Part shown: positions 28,994-37,604 of the stretch, in pieces
Numbering within the stretch: position 1 is the stretch's first letter
Layout: every line of letters starts with the position of its first letter
Assembly (NCBI RefSeq): GCF_014075995.1
Contig: NZ_CP055153.1
Coordinates: 2,294,001-2,358,000 of the forward strand
Direction of reading: 5' to 3'
Length of the DNA stretch: 64,000 bases
DNA from: Adhaeribacter radiodurans
GTDB lineage: Bacteria > Bacteroidota > Bacteroidia > Cytophagales > Hymenobacteraceae
The notes under the pieces: model-generated
The model's database searches: none
Told to the model about the DNA's origin: nothing
Seen by the model: the letters and a program-made list of their open reading frames with translations, nothing else
Position numbers and translations under genes: made by a program

Positions 28994-29284
28994 TTAAACT
29001 ACCGCAAAAATATCAGACTCACGCATAATCAGGTAATCCTGACCATCAATGGTGATTTCAGTACCGGCATATTTACCGTATAAAACCTGATCGCCGACCT
29101 GCAATTGCGGTTTAACTAAAACCCCTTGCTCCGAAACTTTTCCTTCACCTACTGCCACAATTTCACCTCTTTGTGGTTTTTCTTTGGCAGTGTCCGGAAT
29201 AATAATACCTGATTTGGTTTTTTCTTCAGCTGCTGCCGGAGCAACAATTACTCTGTCTGCTAATGGTTTAATGTTAATTGCCAT
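28994..29284 (-). CDS. groES: Co-chaperonin GroES
   Basis: The 10-kDa heptameric lid for GroEL. The 96-residue sequence has the family pattern [12 protein letters not shown], the mobile loop [44 protein letters not shown] and a final [12 protein letters not shown]. It is the first gene of the groES-groEL operon. Three CTGACAG motifs lie upstream on its strand. No CIRCE inverted repeat is visible. Confidence 0.99.
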   Translation of the reverse strand: MAINIKPLADRVIVAPAAAEEKTKSGIIIPDTAKEKPQRGEIVAVGEGKVSEQGVLVKPQLQVGDQVLYGKYAGTEITIDGQDYLIMRESDIFAVV

Positions 29285-29451
29285 AGGTTTTTCTATAGTT
29301 TAATAGTTTAAAGTAAATATGGATGTTCTAATTAAGTTCGTTTTTAAAGCAGATGCTTCTAATTGTTAGGCGTAAGGTTTCTAACATTTCTTGTGCCAAG
29401 CCTGTTTTCATGACTAATGTCGTCATTTTTTCAGTTTTATCTATCGGCAAC

Positions 29452-29480
29452 CTGTCAGAACTGTCAGATTAGTCTGTCAG
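29452..29480 (-). promoter_or_regulatory. Triple CTGACAG motif upstream of groES
   Basis: Read on the groES strand, CTGACAG occurs three times at 29452-29458, 29461-29467 and 29474-29480, about 170-195 bp before the groES start. The regular repetition next to heat-shock genes suggests a binding array or promoter element. The function is inferred. Confidence 0.45.
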
Positions 29481-29559
29481 TCTAAAAAAGCGTGTCACTT
29501 TCCCGATCAAACCTCTTTACCGATAACCCTGGAAAAAAAATTAAAGATGCATAAAATAA

Positions 29560-29592
29560 AATACCGGCATTGCTTTGGGCAATCCCGGTATT
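29560..29592 (-). terminator. Terminator of the secG transcript
   Basis: On the minus strand AATACCGGGATTGCC folds onto GGCAATGCCGGTATT-like sequence with one mismatch and a short loop, followed by TTTTATTTTAT. It lies about 25 bp beyond the secG stop. Confidence 0.8.
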
Positions 29593-29615
29593 ATGATTAG
29601 TTGGTGATTAAAGTA

Positions 29616-30020
29616 TTACTTGGTAGTGTCAGTAGTTACGCCCGGAGTACTAACGGCTGGCTGCTGGGCAGGAGTAGTAGTACCAGCTGGTGTTTTAGTG
29701 CCGGCTGGCGGAATAACTGGTGCGGCTGCCGGAGCGGCTCTTTCCTGGCTAGCTTTTTCTACGTTTACACTGCGCGACTCAACCGCACTGCTATTTTCGT
29801 CAAGAATTACGTGCGAAGTTAAAGTGAGTAAAACTAGAGCAATTGCAAAACCCCAGGTTAATTTCTCGAGTAAGTCGCCGGTTCTTTTTACACCCATTAA
29901 TTGACTGGAACCTGCGCCAAATTGACTTGATAAACCTCCACCTTTTGAATTTTGGGACAGAACTACTAAAATAAGTAGAACACAAACAAAAATAATGATA
30001 CAAATAAGGGCAATGTACAT
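29616..30020 (-). CDS. secG: Preprotein translocase subunit SecG
   Basis: SecG is the small accessory subunit of the SecYEG channel. The 134-residue protein has two membrane helices (about 3-22 and 55-73) separated by the signature VVLSQNSKGGGLSSQFG and a LMGVKRTGDLLEKLTW loop. A Pro/Ala/Thr-rich tail of about 50 residues after the second helix is longer than in E. coli, as usual in Bacteroidota. It starts 5 bp after the stop of the preceding TPR-like gene, so the two are cotranscribed. Confidence 0.95.
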   Translation of the reverse strand: MYIALICIIIFVCVLLILVVLSQNSKGGGLSSQFGAGSSQLMGVKRTGDLLEKLTWGFAIALVLLTLTSHVILDENSSAVESRSVNVEKASQERAAPAAAPVIPPAGTKTPAGTTTPAQQPAVSTPGVTTDTTK

Positions 30021-30025
30021 ATAAG

Positions 30026-31459
30026 TTATAACTGGTTTCTTAAATTTTCAATTTGAGACGCAAAGTAAGCTTTTTTTTCTGGTATTTTAACTATCAGATG
30101 CTCATAAATTTTGATAGCTTTCTTAAGTTTTCCTTGCTTTATCAAAATAGTAGCCAAGTTTTCTGAAGCTAGGTTTTTGGTGTTTTTCGTGCTCTTAAAA
30201 GCTAAATCATCCTGAGGCTCCGTCCGCAGTTTTTCGTTCGAAAAAGTTTTTAGCTTTGGATTAGCTTTTAAGAACTGGTCAATAATTTCAAACTGCCGGC
30301 CTACCGGAGTAATTTTGGGCGGATCGGTTGGGGTTAAGTAATTTTGTTTGCTGTACTCTAATATTAAATCCGGGTAAAACTGCAACGGCGTATGACGGGT
30401 TACTTCGTCTTTTACTTGTAATAACTCGCCTAAACGGCTGGAGCCCATCCAATAACCTACCTGGTTGGAGAGAAAAACATCGCGAATAAATTCTTCGTTA
30501 GTAGCTGCTTTTAATTCACCAGGTAAATATTCATCTTGCTCCGGCTGAAACAGATAAGTATCAAAATTCGCTAGTGTTTGGTTTAAAGTTCCTTCTTCCG
30601 GTTCTTCCGGCACTTCTAATTCGTACCGAATAATTTCAGCTGGTTCCTGCGTAATTGGGGTAGATTCCAAGTCCTGTTCGGAGCCATTATTATTTATTTC
30701 AACTGGATTTTCTTTTGGTGAAGAAGAGGTATTAATTTTCCATTTTTCAACCTGTAATAATTCATCTACCTCGTCTTTTGTAAATGAAGTTGTCGGTTGT
30801 AATGGAGTTACCGCTTCTATTTCCGGAACAGATAACGGTGGTTCTTCCACAACAGGCAAATCATTAGGTAAAGTAGTTTCTAATTCTGGTGAATAAGGAA
30901 TACTTTCTACTTCATCCAATACAATTTCCGAATTCTCTATTTCTGTTACTTCTTCATCAGGTAAAATAATTATTTCGACTGATTCGGTATGGTCCTTTTC
31001 TTCCGGAGAGATAGAAAGAGAATTGGTGGCTAATGCGGAGTTTGCTGTAGTACTTTCTGGTGCAGGTTCTGCCACTTCTACCTCATCTTCACTGATGGGG
31101 GCACCAACTTGGTTTTGCTCCGTATCATCCGGTTCAATCAGATGATTAGAGTTATTTAAAACCGGTTTTTCCGTTTGAGTTTCGGTATACTCTTGTTCGT
31201 TAATGGCAGCAAGCGAAACGGCAGCGTCAGAAGTGTAGATTAATTTTTTTAGTAAATGTCGGTTAGTAGCGTAAGCCGCTGCTTTGCGCAGCTTTTGGTT
31301 CGACAGCATACTACCTTTATCCAACGACGCTTTTGCAATAAGCAAATGAGCCGTTTGGCAATACGGGAAATTCTTAACCAACTTTTCCAATTCTTCCACA
31401 TCCTGATCGGAGAGCGCCGAAACGTGGTTCATCATTTGGAGTAAAGCTGATTTATTCAT
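30026..31459 (-). CDS. TPR-like cytoplasmic protein of unknown function
   Basis: A 477-residue protein without signal peptide. The N-terminal ~90 residues are helical (DVEELEKLVKNFPYCQTAHLLIAKASL, LRKAAAYATNRHLLKKLIY), then comes a long acidic, Pro/Glu/Thr-rich low-complexity stretch (about 95-320), and the C-terminus (NLASENLATILIKQGKLKKAIKIYEHLI, PEKKAYFASQIENLR) is a tetratricopeptide-like pair of helices. I recall the same protein next to secG in many Bacteroidota. No activity is known to me; a scaffold or assembly role is a guess. It is linked tightly to secG downstream. Confidence 0.85.
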   Translation of the reverse strand: MNKSALLQMMNHVSALSDQDVEELEKLVKNFPYCQTAHLLIAKASLDKGSMLSNQKLRKAAAYATNRHLLKKLIYTSDAAVSLAAINEQEYTETQTEKPVLNNSNHLIEPDDTEQNQVGAPISEDEVEVAEPAPESTTANSALATNSLSISPEEKDHTESVEIIILPDEEVTEIENSEIVLDEVESIPYSPELETTLPNDLPVVEEPPLSVPEIEAVTPLQPTTSFTKDEVDELLQVEKWKINTSSSPKENPVEINNNGSEQDLESTPITQEPAEIIRYELEVPEEPEEGTLNQTLANFDTYLFQPEQDEYLPGELKAATNEEFIRDVFLSNQVGYWMGSSRLGELLQVKDEVTRHTPLQFYPDLILEYSKQNYLTPTDPPKITPVGRQFEIIDQFLKANPKLKTFSNEKLRTEPQDDLAFKSTKNTKNLASENLATILIKQGKLKKAIKIYEHLIVKIPEKKAYFASQIENLRNQL

Positions 31460-31466
31460 GCTATTT

Positions 31467-31652
31467 GTTAAAAGGTTGAAAAGTTGGAAGGTTGAAAAGT
31501 TAAAAGGTTAAAATTTGGAAGACTATAAAGTTTAGTTGTTTATATTAATTCAATCAACAAAAGCATAAATCGCAAAACTTGAAAATATATTCTTGCACTT
31601 ATTAGATAATGGAAAATATAATTTTAACCTTCTAACATTCAAACCTTTTAAC
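31467..31652. repeat. Complementary arms bracketing the TPR-lptE gap
   Basis: GTTAAAAGGTT (31467-31477) is exactly complementary to AACCTTTTAAC (31642-31652), and AAGGTTAAAATT (31504-31515) to AATTTTAACCTT (31620-31631). The left arm is a tract of AAAAGGTTGAAAAGTTGG-type units just upstream of the TPR gene start; the right arm ends 3 bp from the lptE stop. Confidence 0.65.
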
Positions 31653-31655
31653 CCA

Positions 31656-32177
31656 CTACCAATTAGCCAGAGATTTATTAAATACGTCCATAACCAACTG
31701 TTCTACGATTGGGCGCAAGGCGGCATTATCAATCGAGGAAATATTCTGATTTTGTTGAAAATCGCGAAAAGCGGAGAAAGATTGTTCAAAATCCTGCTTC
31801 GGATCTTTGTTGTTTTTGTACCGTACCTGCAAGCTTACAGTTAGTCGGTTAACGGAAGCCACATCTGTTTCTCCTTGTTTCTGTAAAGCTGCCGGACTAA
31901 AATTAAAAGACAATATCTGTCCTTCAAACTGTAAATCTCCGTTTTGCGGAATTAATTTTAAATTAGTGTTACGCTGAAAATAATCTCTAAATTCTTCGCT
32001 TACCAATTGCGTTAAGTTAGAAGGTCCCTGGCCGGAGTTATTCTCAAAGTTGAGAACGCTCATGGTTTTAATAGATGGATCGATGTTAGTACCGGTGAAA
32101 GAATAAACACCGCAACCGGTTAAAGTAAAAGCAAGCCAAAAGAATAAGCTTGTTTTAAATACACTATAATTCTTCAA
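31656..32177 (-). CDS. lptE: LptE-family LPS-assembly lipoprotein
   Basis: LptE plugs the LptD barrel that places lipopolysaccharide in the outer leaflet. The 173-residue protein has a signal peptide and lipobox LTGC (C22) followed by GVYSFTGTNIDPSIKTMSVLNF, the typical start of Bacteroidota LptE. FENNSGQGPSNLTQLVSEEFRDYFQRNTNLKL and the later GDLQFEGQILSF are also characteristic. Its start codon lies inside the 3' end of the sigma-54 activator gene (14-bp overlap), so the two are translationally coupled. Confidence 0.9.
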   Translation of the reverse strand: MKNYSVFKTSLFFWLAFTLTGCGVYSFTGTNIDPSIKTMSVLNFENNSGQGPSNLTQLVSEEFRDYFQRNTNLKLIPQNGDLQFEGQILSFNFSPAALQKQGETDVASVNRLTVSLQVRYKNNKDPKQDFEQSFSAFRDFQQNQNISSIDNAALRPIVEQLVMDVFNKSLANW

Positions 32178-33426
32178 TGTCGTATTGTTTTAATTTGCGG
32201 TAAAGAGTTCGCTCCGAAATGCCTAAATCATGAGCCGCGTACTTCCGTTTATTATTATGCTTTTTAAGAGCCTTTAAAATCATTTCTTTTTCTTTACTTT
32301 CTAAAGATAAGGTCTCTTCTTCGGTTTCATGCGGAATGTCTTCTACTTTATCGTAATCATCGGAATCCTCATTTACCGAAAGTAAAATATTATCTGATTT
32401 CTCCGGGGTTGAATAGTTATGACGATCAATGTCGTCCATGTTTTCAAAAAGATGCCCGTGTTCCTGTAAAATAGAAGCTTTATTCGTTTGCGGGCTAATA
32501 AATTCGTACACTAATTTTTTTAAATCAGTTACGTCTTTTTTCATGTCAAAAAGCACCTTGTAAAGCAGATCACGCTCCGAGAAATTTTGCTCGTTTTTAC
32601 GAATGCCAGGAAGTACCATAGGTAACGAACTTACCTCTTCTTGAGGTAAATAATGGCGCAACTTAGTACTATCAATTTCCCGATCGTACTCTAAAACGGA
32701 AATTTGTTCCGCAATATTTTTTAATTGGCGAATATTCCCCGGGAAACGAAAACGTTGCAGTTCAATTACCGCATCGGGGGTTAAGGTTACGGGCTTAACG
32801 TGGTATTTCTCGGCAAAGTCTGCCGCGAACTTCCGGAATAATAAGTATACATCATCTCCCCGGTCCCGTAAAGGGGGTACGGTTATCGGCACTGTATTGA
32901 GCCGGTAATATAAATCTTCGCGAAAGCCACCTTCCCGAACTGCATTTAGTAAATTTACGTTGGTAGCCGCTACTACCCGCACATCCGTTTTTTGTACTTT
33001 AGAAGAGCCTACTTTTATAAATTCGCCGTTTTCGAGTACCCGCAGCAACCGAGCCTGGGTACCTAAAGGCATCTCGCCAATTTCATCCAGAAAAATGGTG
33101 CCGCCATTGGTTACTTCAAAATAACCCTTACGCGCTTCTTGCGCGCCGGTGAAGGAGCCTTTCTCGTGGCCAAATAATTCGGAGTCGATGGTTCCTTCCG
33201 GAATAGCCCCGCAGTTAATGGCTATAAACTGGCCGTGCTTACGGGGACTTAAGTGATGAATAATTTTCGAAAACGATTCTTTTCCGCTACCGCTCTCGCC
33301 GGTAATAAGTACGGTCATATCGGTGGGAGCCACTTGTACCGCTACCTGAATGGCATAATTGAGCAAAGGTGAATTACCAATAATACCAAATCTTTGTTTT
33401 ATACTTTGTATTTCTGATTGATTCAT
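32164..33426 (-). CDS. Sigma-54-dependent activator without receiver domain
   Basis: An AAA+ enhancer-binding protein (420 residues) that opens sigma-54 promoters. The AAA+ domain begins almost at the N-terminus (FGIIGNSPLLNYAIQVA), with Walker A GESGSGKES (43-51), GSFTGA in place of the classical GAFTGA loop, Walker B TIFLDEIGEMP, sensor RVVAATN, and R-finger region FREDLYYRLN. A variable linker (about 275-375) precedes a Fis-type helix-turn-helix (KYAAHDLGISERTLYRKLKQY) at the C-terminus. There is no response-receiver or ligand domain, so activity is probably set by expression or a partner. It overlaps lptE by 14 bp. Confidence 0.93.
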   Translation of the reverse strand: MNQSEIQSIKQRFGIIGNSPLLNYAIQVAVQVAPTDMTVLITGESGSGKESFSKIIHHLSPRKHGQFIAINCGAIPEGTIDSELFGHEKGSFTGAQEARKGYFEVTNGGTIFLDEIGEMPLGTQARLLRVLENGEFIKVGSSKVQKTDVRVVAATNVNLLNAVREGGFREDLYYRLNTVPITVPPLRDRGDDVYLLFRKFAADFAEKYHVKPVTLTPDAVIELQRFRFPGNIRQLKNIAEQISVLEYDREIDSTKLRHYLPQEEVSSLPMVLPGIRKNEQNFSERDLLYKVLFDMKKDVTDLKKLVYEFISPQTNKASILQEHGHLFENMDDIDRHNYSTPEKSDNILLSVNEDSDDYDKVEDIPHETEEETLSLESKEKEMILKALKKHNNKRKYAAHDLGISERTLYRKLKQYDIEEL

Positions 33427-33447
33427 GTTTTATTAGTCCATAGACCA

Positions 33448-33610
33448 TAGTCAATAGTCCATAGTTGATAGTCTACTGACCTGTATCCATGGAGATATTT
33501 AGTTAACCCACTGACCATAGTCATGAAATATTTATTAATATTTAAAGCTATATCTAAATATATTAGCATTTATAAATCAACATAGTCCGTAGTCTGTCGA
33601 CTATTGACTA
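33448..33610. repeat. Complementary arms bracketing the activator-miaB gap
   Basis: TAGTCAATAGTC (33448-33459) is exactly complementary to GACTATTGACTA (33599-33610). Both lie within longer tracts of CCATAGTC-type units. The right arm includes the miaB stop codon (33608-33610). Confidence 0.65.
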
Positions 33611-35047
33611 ATCAACGGCTTCGCCTATTAAAGTACCAACCGAACAATCTGTAACTAAAACATTCACGTAATCCCCTTTTTGGAAATGTTGCTTCGGAAA
33701 CACTACTACTTTGTTCTGATCGTTACGACCACTTAAATGCTCCGTCGATTTTTTAGAATATCCTTCTACTAAAACCCGGTGTACTGTATTTAAAGCTAAT
33801 TGATTGCGCTGCAAAGAAAGCTGGCGTTGCTTCTCGATAACTTCGGCTAAGCGGCGTTTTTTTACTTTCAGTGGCACATCATCTTGTAATTTGCGGGCAG
33901 CTAGGGTACCAGGACGTTCGGAATAGTAAAACATGTACGAGTAATCGTACTGTACGTAATCCATTAAGGTAAGCGTATCCTGGTGTTCTTCTTCCGTTTC
34001 GGAGCAGAAACCCGTAATCATATCTGATGAAATACCACAATCTTCGCCTAAAATCCGGCGAATAGCATCTACCCGGTTCAAATACCAGTCACGGTCGTAG
34101 GTCCGGTTCATTAATTCCAGAATCCGGGAGTTACCGCTTTGTACCGGCAAATGAATGTAATTACAAATATTGTCGTACTTTTTTATGGTATACAAAACCT
34201 CGTCGGTAATATCTTTGGGGTGTGAGGTAGAAAAACGAACCCGTAAATTAGGGTTTACCTGGGCCACCCTTTCCAGCAATCCGGCAAAATTAATATTTAC
34301 TGAACCATCTTCGGATATATACTGGTAAGAGTCTACGTTCTGACCTAATAAGGTAACTTCTTTAAATCCATTAGATACTAAATCTTCTACTTCCCGGATA
34401 ATGGAGAAAGGTTCCCGGCTCCGTTCGCGTCCGCGCGTAAAAGGTACTACGCAAAAAGAACACATGTTATTGCAGCCCCGCATAATGGAAACAAACGCCG
34501 AAACCCCATTTGAATTTAACCGGATCGGATTAATATCAGCGTAAGTTTCTTCGCGCGATAAAAGTACATTAACGGCTTTTTGGCCATTATCTACTTCGTT
34601 TAGTAAATTTGGTAAATCGCGGTAAGCATCTGGTCCTACTACCAAATCCACAATCTTTTCTTCTTCCAGGAAGTTCTTCTTTAAACGCTCGGCCATACAA
34701 CCCAGAACTCCTATAATTAAACCCGGACGGCGTTTCCGCAAACCGTTAATATGCACCAAACGGTGCCGAACCGTTTGTTCCGCTTTTTCACGTATCGAGC
34801 AGGTATTCAGAAATACTACATCTGCTTTGTTAATGTCAGAGGTAGTATCAAAGCCTTCTTTAAATAAAATAGAAGTTACTATTTCGCTGTCCGAGAAATT
34901 CATTTGGCAGCCGTAACTCTCAATATATAATTTCCGGAAATGGCCGGTATTTGTCTCCGCGCTGATTTTGGTTTCGCAAGCGGCTTGTTCCGCCGTGCGG
35001 TTATCAATAAAATCCAGATCTACCACTAAGTTGTTCATGCTATTCAT
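33608..35047 (-). CDS. miaB: tRNA-2-methylthio-N6-dimethylallyladenosine synthase MiaB
   Basis: A radical-SAM methylthiotransferase that adds the methylthio group to i6A37 of tRNA. The 479-residue protein has the N-terminal UPF0004 domain with cluster cysteines ([42 protein letters not shown]), the radical-SAM motif [22 protein letters not shown], and a C-terminal TRAM domain ([24 protein letters not shown]). The start may be at 35047 or at the second ATG 9 bp later. MiaE, which hydroxylates the MiaB product, lies 7 kb away at 41949. Confidence 0.97.
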   Translation of the reverse strand: MNSMNNLVVDLDFIDNRTAEQAACETKISAETNTGHFRKLYIESYGCQMNFSDSEIVTSILFKEGFDTTSDINKADVVFLNTCSIREKAEQTVRHRLVHINGLRKRRPGLIIGVLGCMAERLKKNFLEEEKIVDLVVGPDAYRDLPNLLNEVDNGQKAVNVLLSREETYADINPIRLNSNGVSAFVSIMRGCNNMCSFCVVPFTRGRERSREPFSIIREVEDLVSNGFKEVTLLGQNVDSYQYISEDGSVNINFAGLLERVAQVNPNLRVRFSTSHPKDITDEVLYTIKKYDNICNYIHLPVQSGNSRILELMNRTYDRDWYLNRVDAIRRILGEDCGISSDMITGFCSETEEEHQDTLTLMDYVQYDYSYMFYYSERPGTLAARKLQDDVPLKVKKRRLAEVIEKQRQLSLQRNQLALNTVHRVLVEGYSKKSTEHLSGRNDQNKVVVFPKQHFQKGDYVNVLVTDCSVGTLIGEAVD

Positions 35048-35393
35048 TTAAAGAGGGCAAATTTACAAATTTTATTTTGAATGACAGAATGGCAGAGATA
35101 TTAATATTGAATAAAAGACAAACCTAAAACTGAACGAAAACACCAGAGGAGTTATTTGCCTGATAGCTGAATAAATACGAATAATTAACTATTCCCTTTA
35201 GCCAATGTTTGATTAACCAATTAGATTGGATGAACTAAATTGGTTAAGCTTTAATAATATTTACTAAATATAAAGAACTTCCAAGGTTCGAATAATAAGA
35301 GAGGTTATTATTAGGTAAAAGGTTTATTTACTTACTAAAAACCGATATTATAAGTAGTTTAAGATTTAATGTTATTGTTTAATTAAATAGTTA
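35048..35393. other. AT-rich intergenic region between miaB and pabB
   Basis: A 346-bp gap with no gene. An imperfect inverted repeat around AACCAATTAGATTGG...CTAAATTGGTTAAG is visible near 35215-35250. No other structure could be supported. Confidence 0.5.
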
Positions 35394-36680
35394 TTAACTG
35401 TTGATTATCTTTAATATAGATTCAGATTTAAGTAAACATTCTTCGTATTCTTTTTCCGGATCCGAATCGTAGGTAATGGCACTTCCTACCGCAAAAGATA
35501 AGTGTTCATTTGACTGGTTGTATTGAATACTTCGGATAACCACGTTAAAATCAAAATTACCATTTGGTAAAATATAGCCCAAACTTCCGGAGTATAAACC
35601 ACGAGCAAAGTTTTCGTAATGATCAATTAAGCGCATAGCCTGTATTTTGGGGGCACCGGTCATGCTGCCCATCGGGAAAGTACAACGTAATATTTGGCTT
35701 AAGGGAGTTGTTGGAGCTACCTGGGAACGGATAGTAGTAATCATTTGATAAACCTGCCGGAACGCGTAAACGGAAAACATTTCTTCAACTTTTACCGTGC
35801 CGATTTTGGAACATCGGGCCAGGTCGTTCCGCACCAAATCCATAATCATCATGTTTTCCGCAATTTCCTTTTCGTTGGTAGCTAATTCCTGTTTTAATTG
35901 TTCGTCTTCTATAGCAGTTTGCCCCCTGCGGATGGTGCCTTTAATAGGCTGGGCAATTAAGGTATTTCCGGACTTTTTTAAAAAACGTTCGGGCGAGGCA
36001 CATAGCAAATAACGGTCATTCACCTTGTAAAAGCCGGCAAATGGCATTGGCGAAAGTTGATTTAAAGCATTAAACACTGTTATTGGATTGAAAGCTTTTA
36101 CCTCGGCGTGAAATTCCTGGCAGTAATTAAGTTCGTAAACATCCCCCTCCAGAATCTGTTTTTTTATTTTATTTACCTGCCGGATATACTCTTTTTTTGA
36201 AATACTTTCTTTTACTTGAATGGATTGTTCTGATATTTTATCCGGTAAAGGAGTATTTAGTATTTCTTTAAATAGATGGTGACAATCGTTTGATTTAGAA
36301 TAAATAATAATAAAATTTTCCCTAAAATTAATAGTGATTTCAGGATAAAAGTAATGCAAAACTGGAAATTGAATTTTATCCGTATGGCGGGTAGTTAAGG
36401 GTTCAATTTGGTTTTTTAATTCGTAGCTGAGAATACAACACAGGGTTTGCTGAATATTATCGACTTTGGTTTGTAAAGAATCTAAAGCCTTATCTTGGTT
36501 AATCGTCAGAAAAGTATTACTAACCGCCAGAAAGTTTTGAAAACCTTGGTGAGGGAACGCAATCTGGTTCGGTTCGTAATATGCTACCTGTGGAAACGAG
36601 TTCGCCCAGTGTAAGGCTTTCTGTTTAAACTCGGCCAAAGAAATGGGTAGTGGATCAACCGAAAATGCCTGTTGAAACAT
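35394..36680 (-). CDS. pabB: Aminodeoxychorismate synthase component I-like (chorismate-binding)
   Basis: Chorismate-utilising enzyme (428 residues) of the anthranilate synthase/PabB group. PabB makes 4-amino-4-deoxychorismate for folate. Motifs: LCASPERFLKKSGNTLIAQPIKGTIRRG, NEKEIAENMMIMDLVRNDLARCSKIG, FRQVYQMITTI, FPMGSMTGAPKIQAMRLI, GLYSGSLGYI and FAVGSAITYDSDPEKEYEECL. The PIKGTIRRG segment (with K rather than the TrpE-type residue) supports PabB over TrpE. It is a single gene; no amidotransferase partner is next to it. Confidence 0.9.
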   Translation of the reverse strand: MFQQAFSVDPLPISLAEFKQKALHWANSFPQVAYYEPNQIAFPHQGFQNFLAVSNTFLTINQDKALDSLQTKVDNIQQTLCCILSYELKNQIEPLTTRHTDKIQFPVLHYFYPEITINFRENFIIIYSKSNDCHHLFKEILNTPLPDKISEQSIQVKESISKKEYIRQVNKIKKQILEGDVYELNYCQEFHAEVKAFNPITVFNALNQLSPMPFAGFYKVNDRYLLCASPERFLKKSGNTLIAQPIKGTIRRGQTAIEDEQLKQELATNEKEIAENMMIMDLVRNDLARCSKIGTVKVEEMFSVYAFRQVYQMITTIRSQVAPTTPLSQILRCTFPMGSMTGAPKIQAMRLIDHYENFARGLYSGSLGYILPNGNFDFNVVIRSIQYNQSNEHLSFAVGSAITYDSDPEKEYEECLLKSESILKIINS

Positions 36681-36804
36681 AATCTATTTGAGAGTAATAG
36701 GTAAACTGGTTATTACGTTCATTTACGGCAGAACGTATTGATAAACTCTTTATCTCTTAAAAGTAAATTCCAGGTGATTAAGATAGAAACTCTGGTACAG
36801 GAAT

Positions 36805-36841
36805 AACAAAAAAGGATGGCTATTGGCCATCCTTTTTTGTT
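36805..36841. terminator. Terminator after the zinc-ribbon gene
   Basis: AACAAAAAAGGATGG pairs with CCATCCTTTTTTGTT around a 7-nt loop. It lies 21 bp past the zinc-ribbon stop (minus strand), with A- and T-tracts on both sides. Confidence 0.88.
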
Positions 36842-36862
36842 ATATTCTTTTCGTTATTAGAC

Positions 36863-37597
36863 TTAGATAACTGCTTTTTGCTCTACATCGGCGAAAATAC
36901 GACCGCAGTGCTCACAAACAATAATCTTTTTGTGTGAAGCAATATCTGACTGACGTTGTGGCGGAACAGTGTTAAAGCAACCGCCGCAAGCATCGCGTTT
37001 TACGGTTACTACGGCTAAACCATTGCGCACATTCTGACGAATACGGGTGTAGGCATTTAACAAACGGTCTTCAATATTCTGAACAGCTTTTTCGCGGTCC
37101 GTTAAAAGTTTGCGTTCTTCTTCCTCGCTCTCCGAAACAATAACGTTTAATTCACCAGTTTTAGAGTTAAGGTCTTTGCGACGTTCATCTAATCTTTGCT
37201 TTGTGCCGGCAATTTCGTTGTGTTTTTGATCTATTTGATAGTAGGCTTCTTTGATTTTCTTTTCAGAAATCTGAATTTCTAACCGTTGCAGTTCTACTTC
37301 TTTGGTAATGGCATCGTATTCCCGGTTATTACGCACATTTGATTGTTGGTCTTCGTATTTCCGGATGAGACCTTCAGAATCTTTAATGGCTTGTTTTCTG
37401 GCGGCAATAGTTTGATTTAGGTTTTCTATTTCTTCATCAAATTTGTTTACCCGAACTTCGTAACCGGCTATTTCATCTTCTAAATCCCTAACTTCTTCCG
37501 GTAAATCTCCCCGAACACGTCTTATTTCATCTAACTGGGAATCTATTTGCTGAAGCTTCATGAGGGCTTCCAATTTACTAGCTACGGTACTTTCCAT
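36863..37597 (-). CDS. Coiled-coil protein with C-terminal C4 zinc ribbon
   Basis: A 244-residue cytoplasmic protein. Almost all of residues 10-190 is antiparallel coiled coil rich in Glu/Lys/Arg (DEEIENLNQTIAARKQAIKDSEG and similar), followed by a zinc ribbon with C204-x2-C207 and C228-x2-C231 (CGGC and CEHC). This is the widespread family usually called 'C4-type zinc ribbon domain-containing protein', whose members bind nucleic acid or ribosomes in some species. It starts 7 bp after the Nif3-like gene stop, a pairing that is conserved in many Bacteroidota. The precise role is not settled. Confidence 0.88.
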   Translation of the reverse strand: MESTVASKLEALMKLQQIDSQLDEIRRVRGDLPEEVRDLEDEIAGYEVRVNKFDEEIENLNQTIAARKQAIKDSEGLIRKYEDQQSNVRNNREYDAITKEVELQRLEIQISEKKIKEAYYQIDQKHNEIAGTKQRLDERRKDLNSKTGELNVIVSESEEEERKLLTDREKAVQNIEDRLLNAYTRIRQNVRNGLAVVTVKRDACGGCFNTVPPQRQSDIASHKKIIVCEHCGRIFADVEQKAVI

Positions 37598-37604
37598 TTA
37601 GTGC

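Larger units (their letters stand above)
29285..29615. other. groES upstream region / secG downstream region
   Basis: This 331-bp gap holds the groES promoter side, a triple CTGTCAG repeat (29452-29480 on the plus strand), and the secG terminator hairpin (29560-29592). There is no gene. Confidence 0.65.

Noticed and set aside
35215-35250. Imperfect CCAATT inverted repeat in the miaB-pabB gap
   Set aside because: AT-rich with a weak stem and no link to either gene; not enough to call a terminator or operator.
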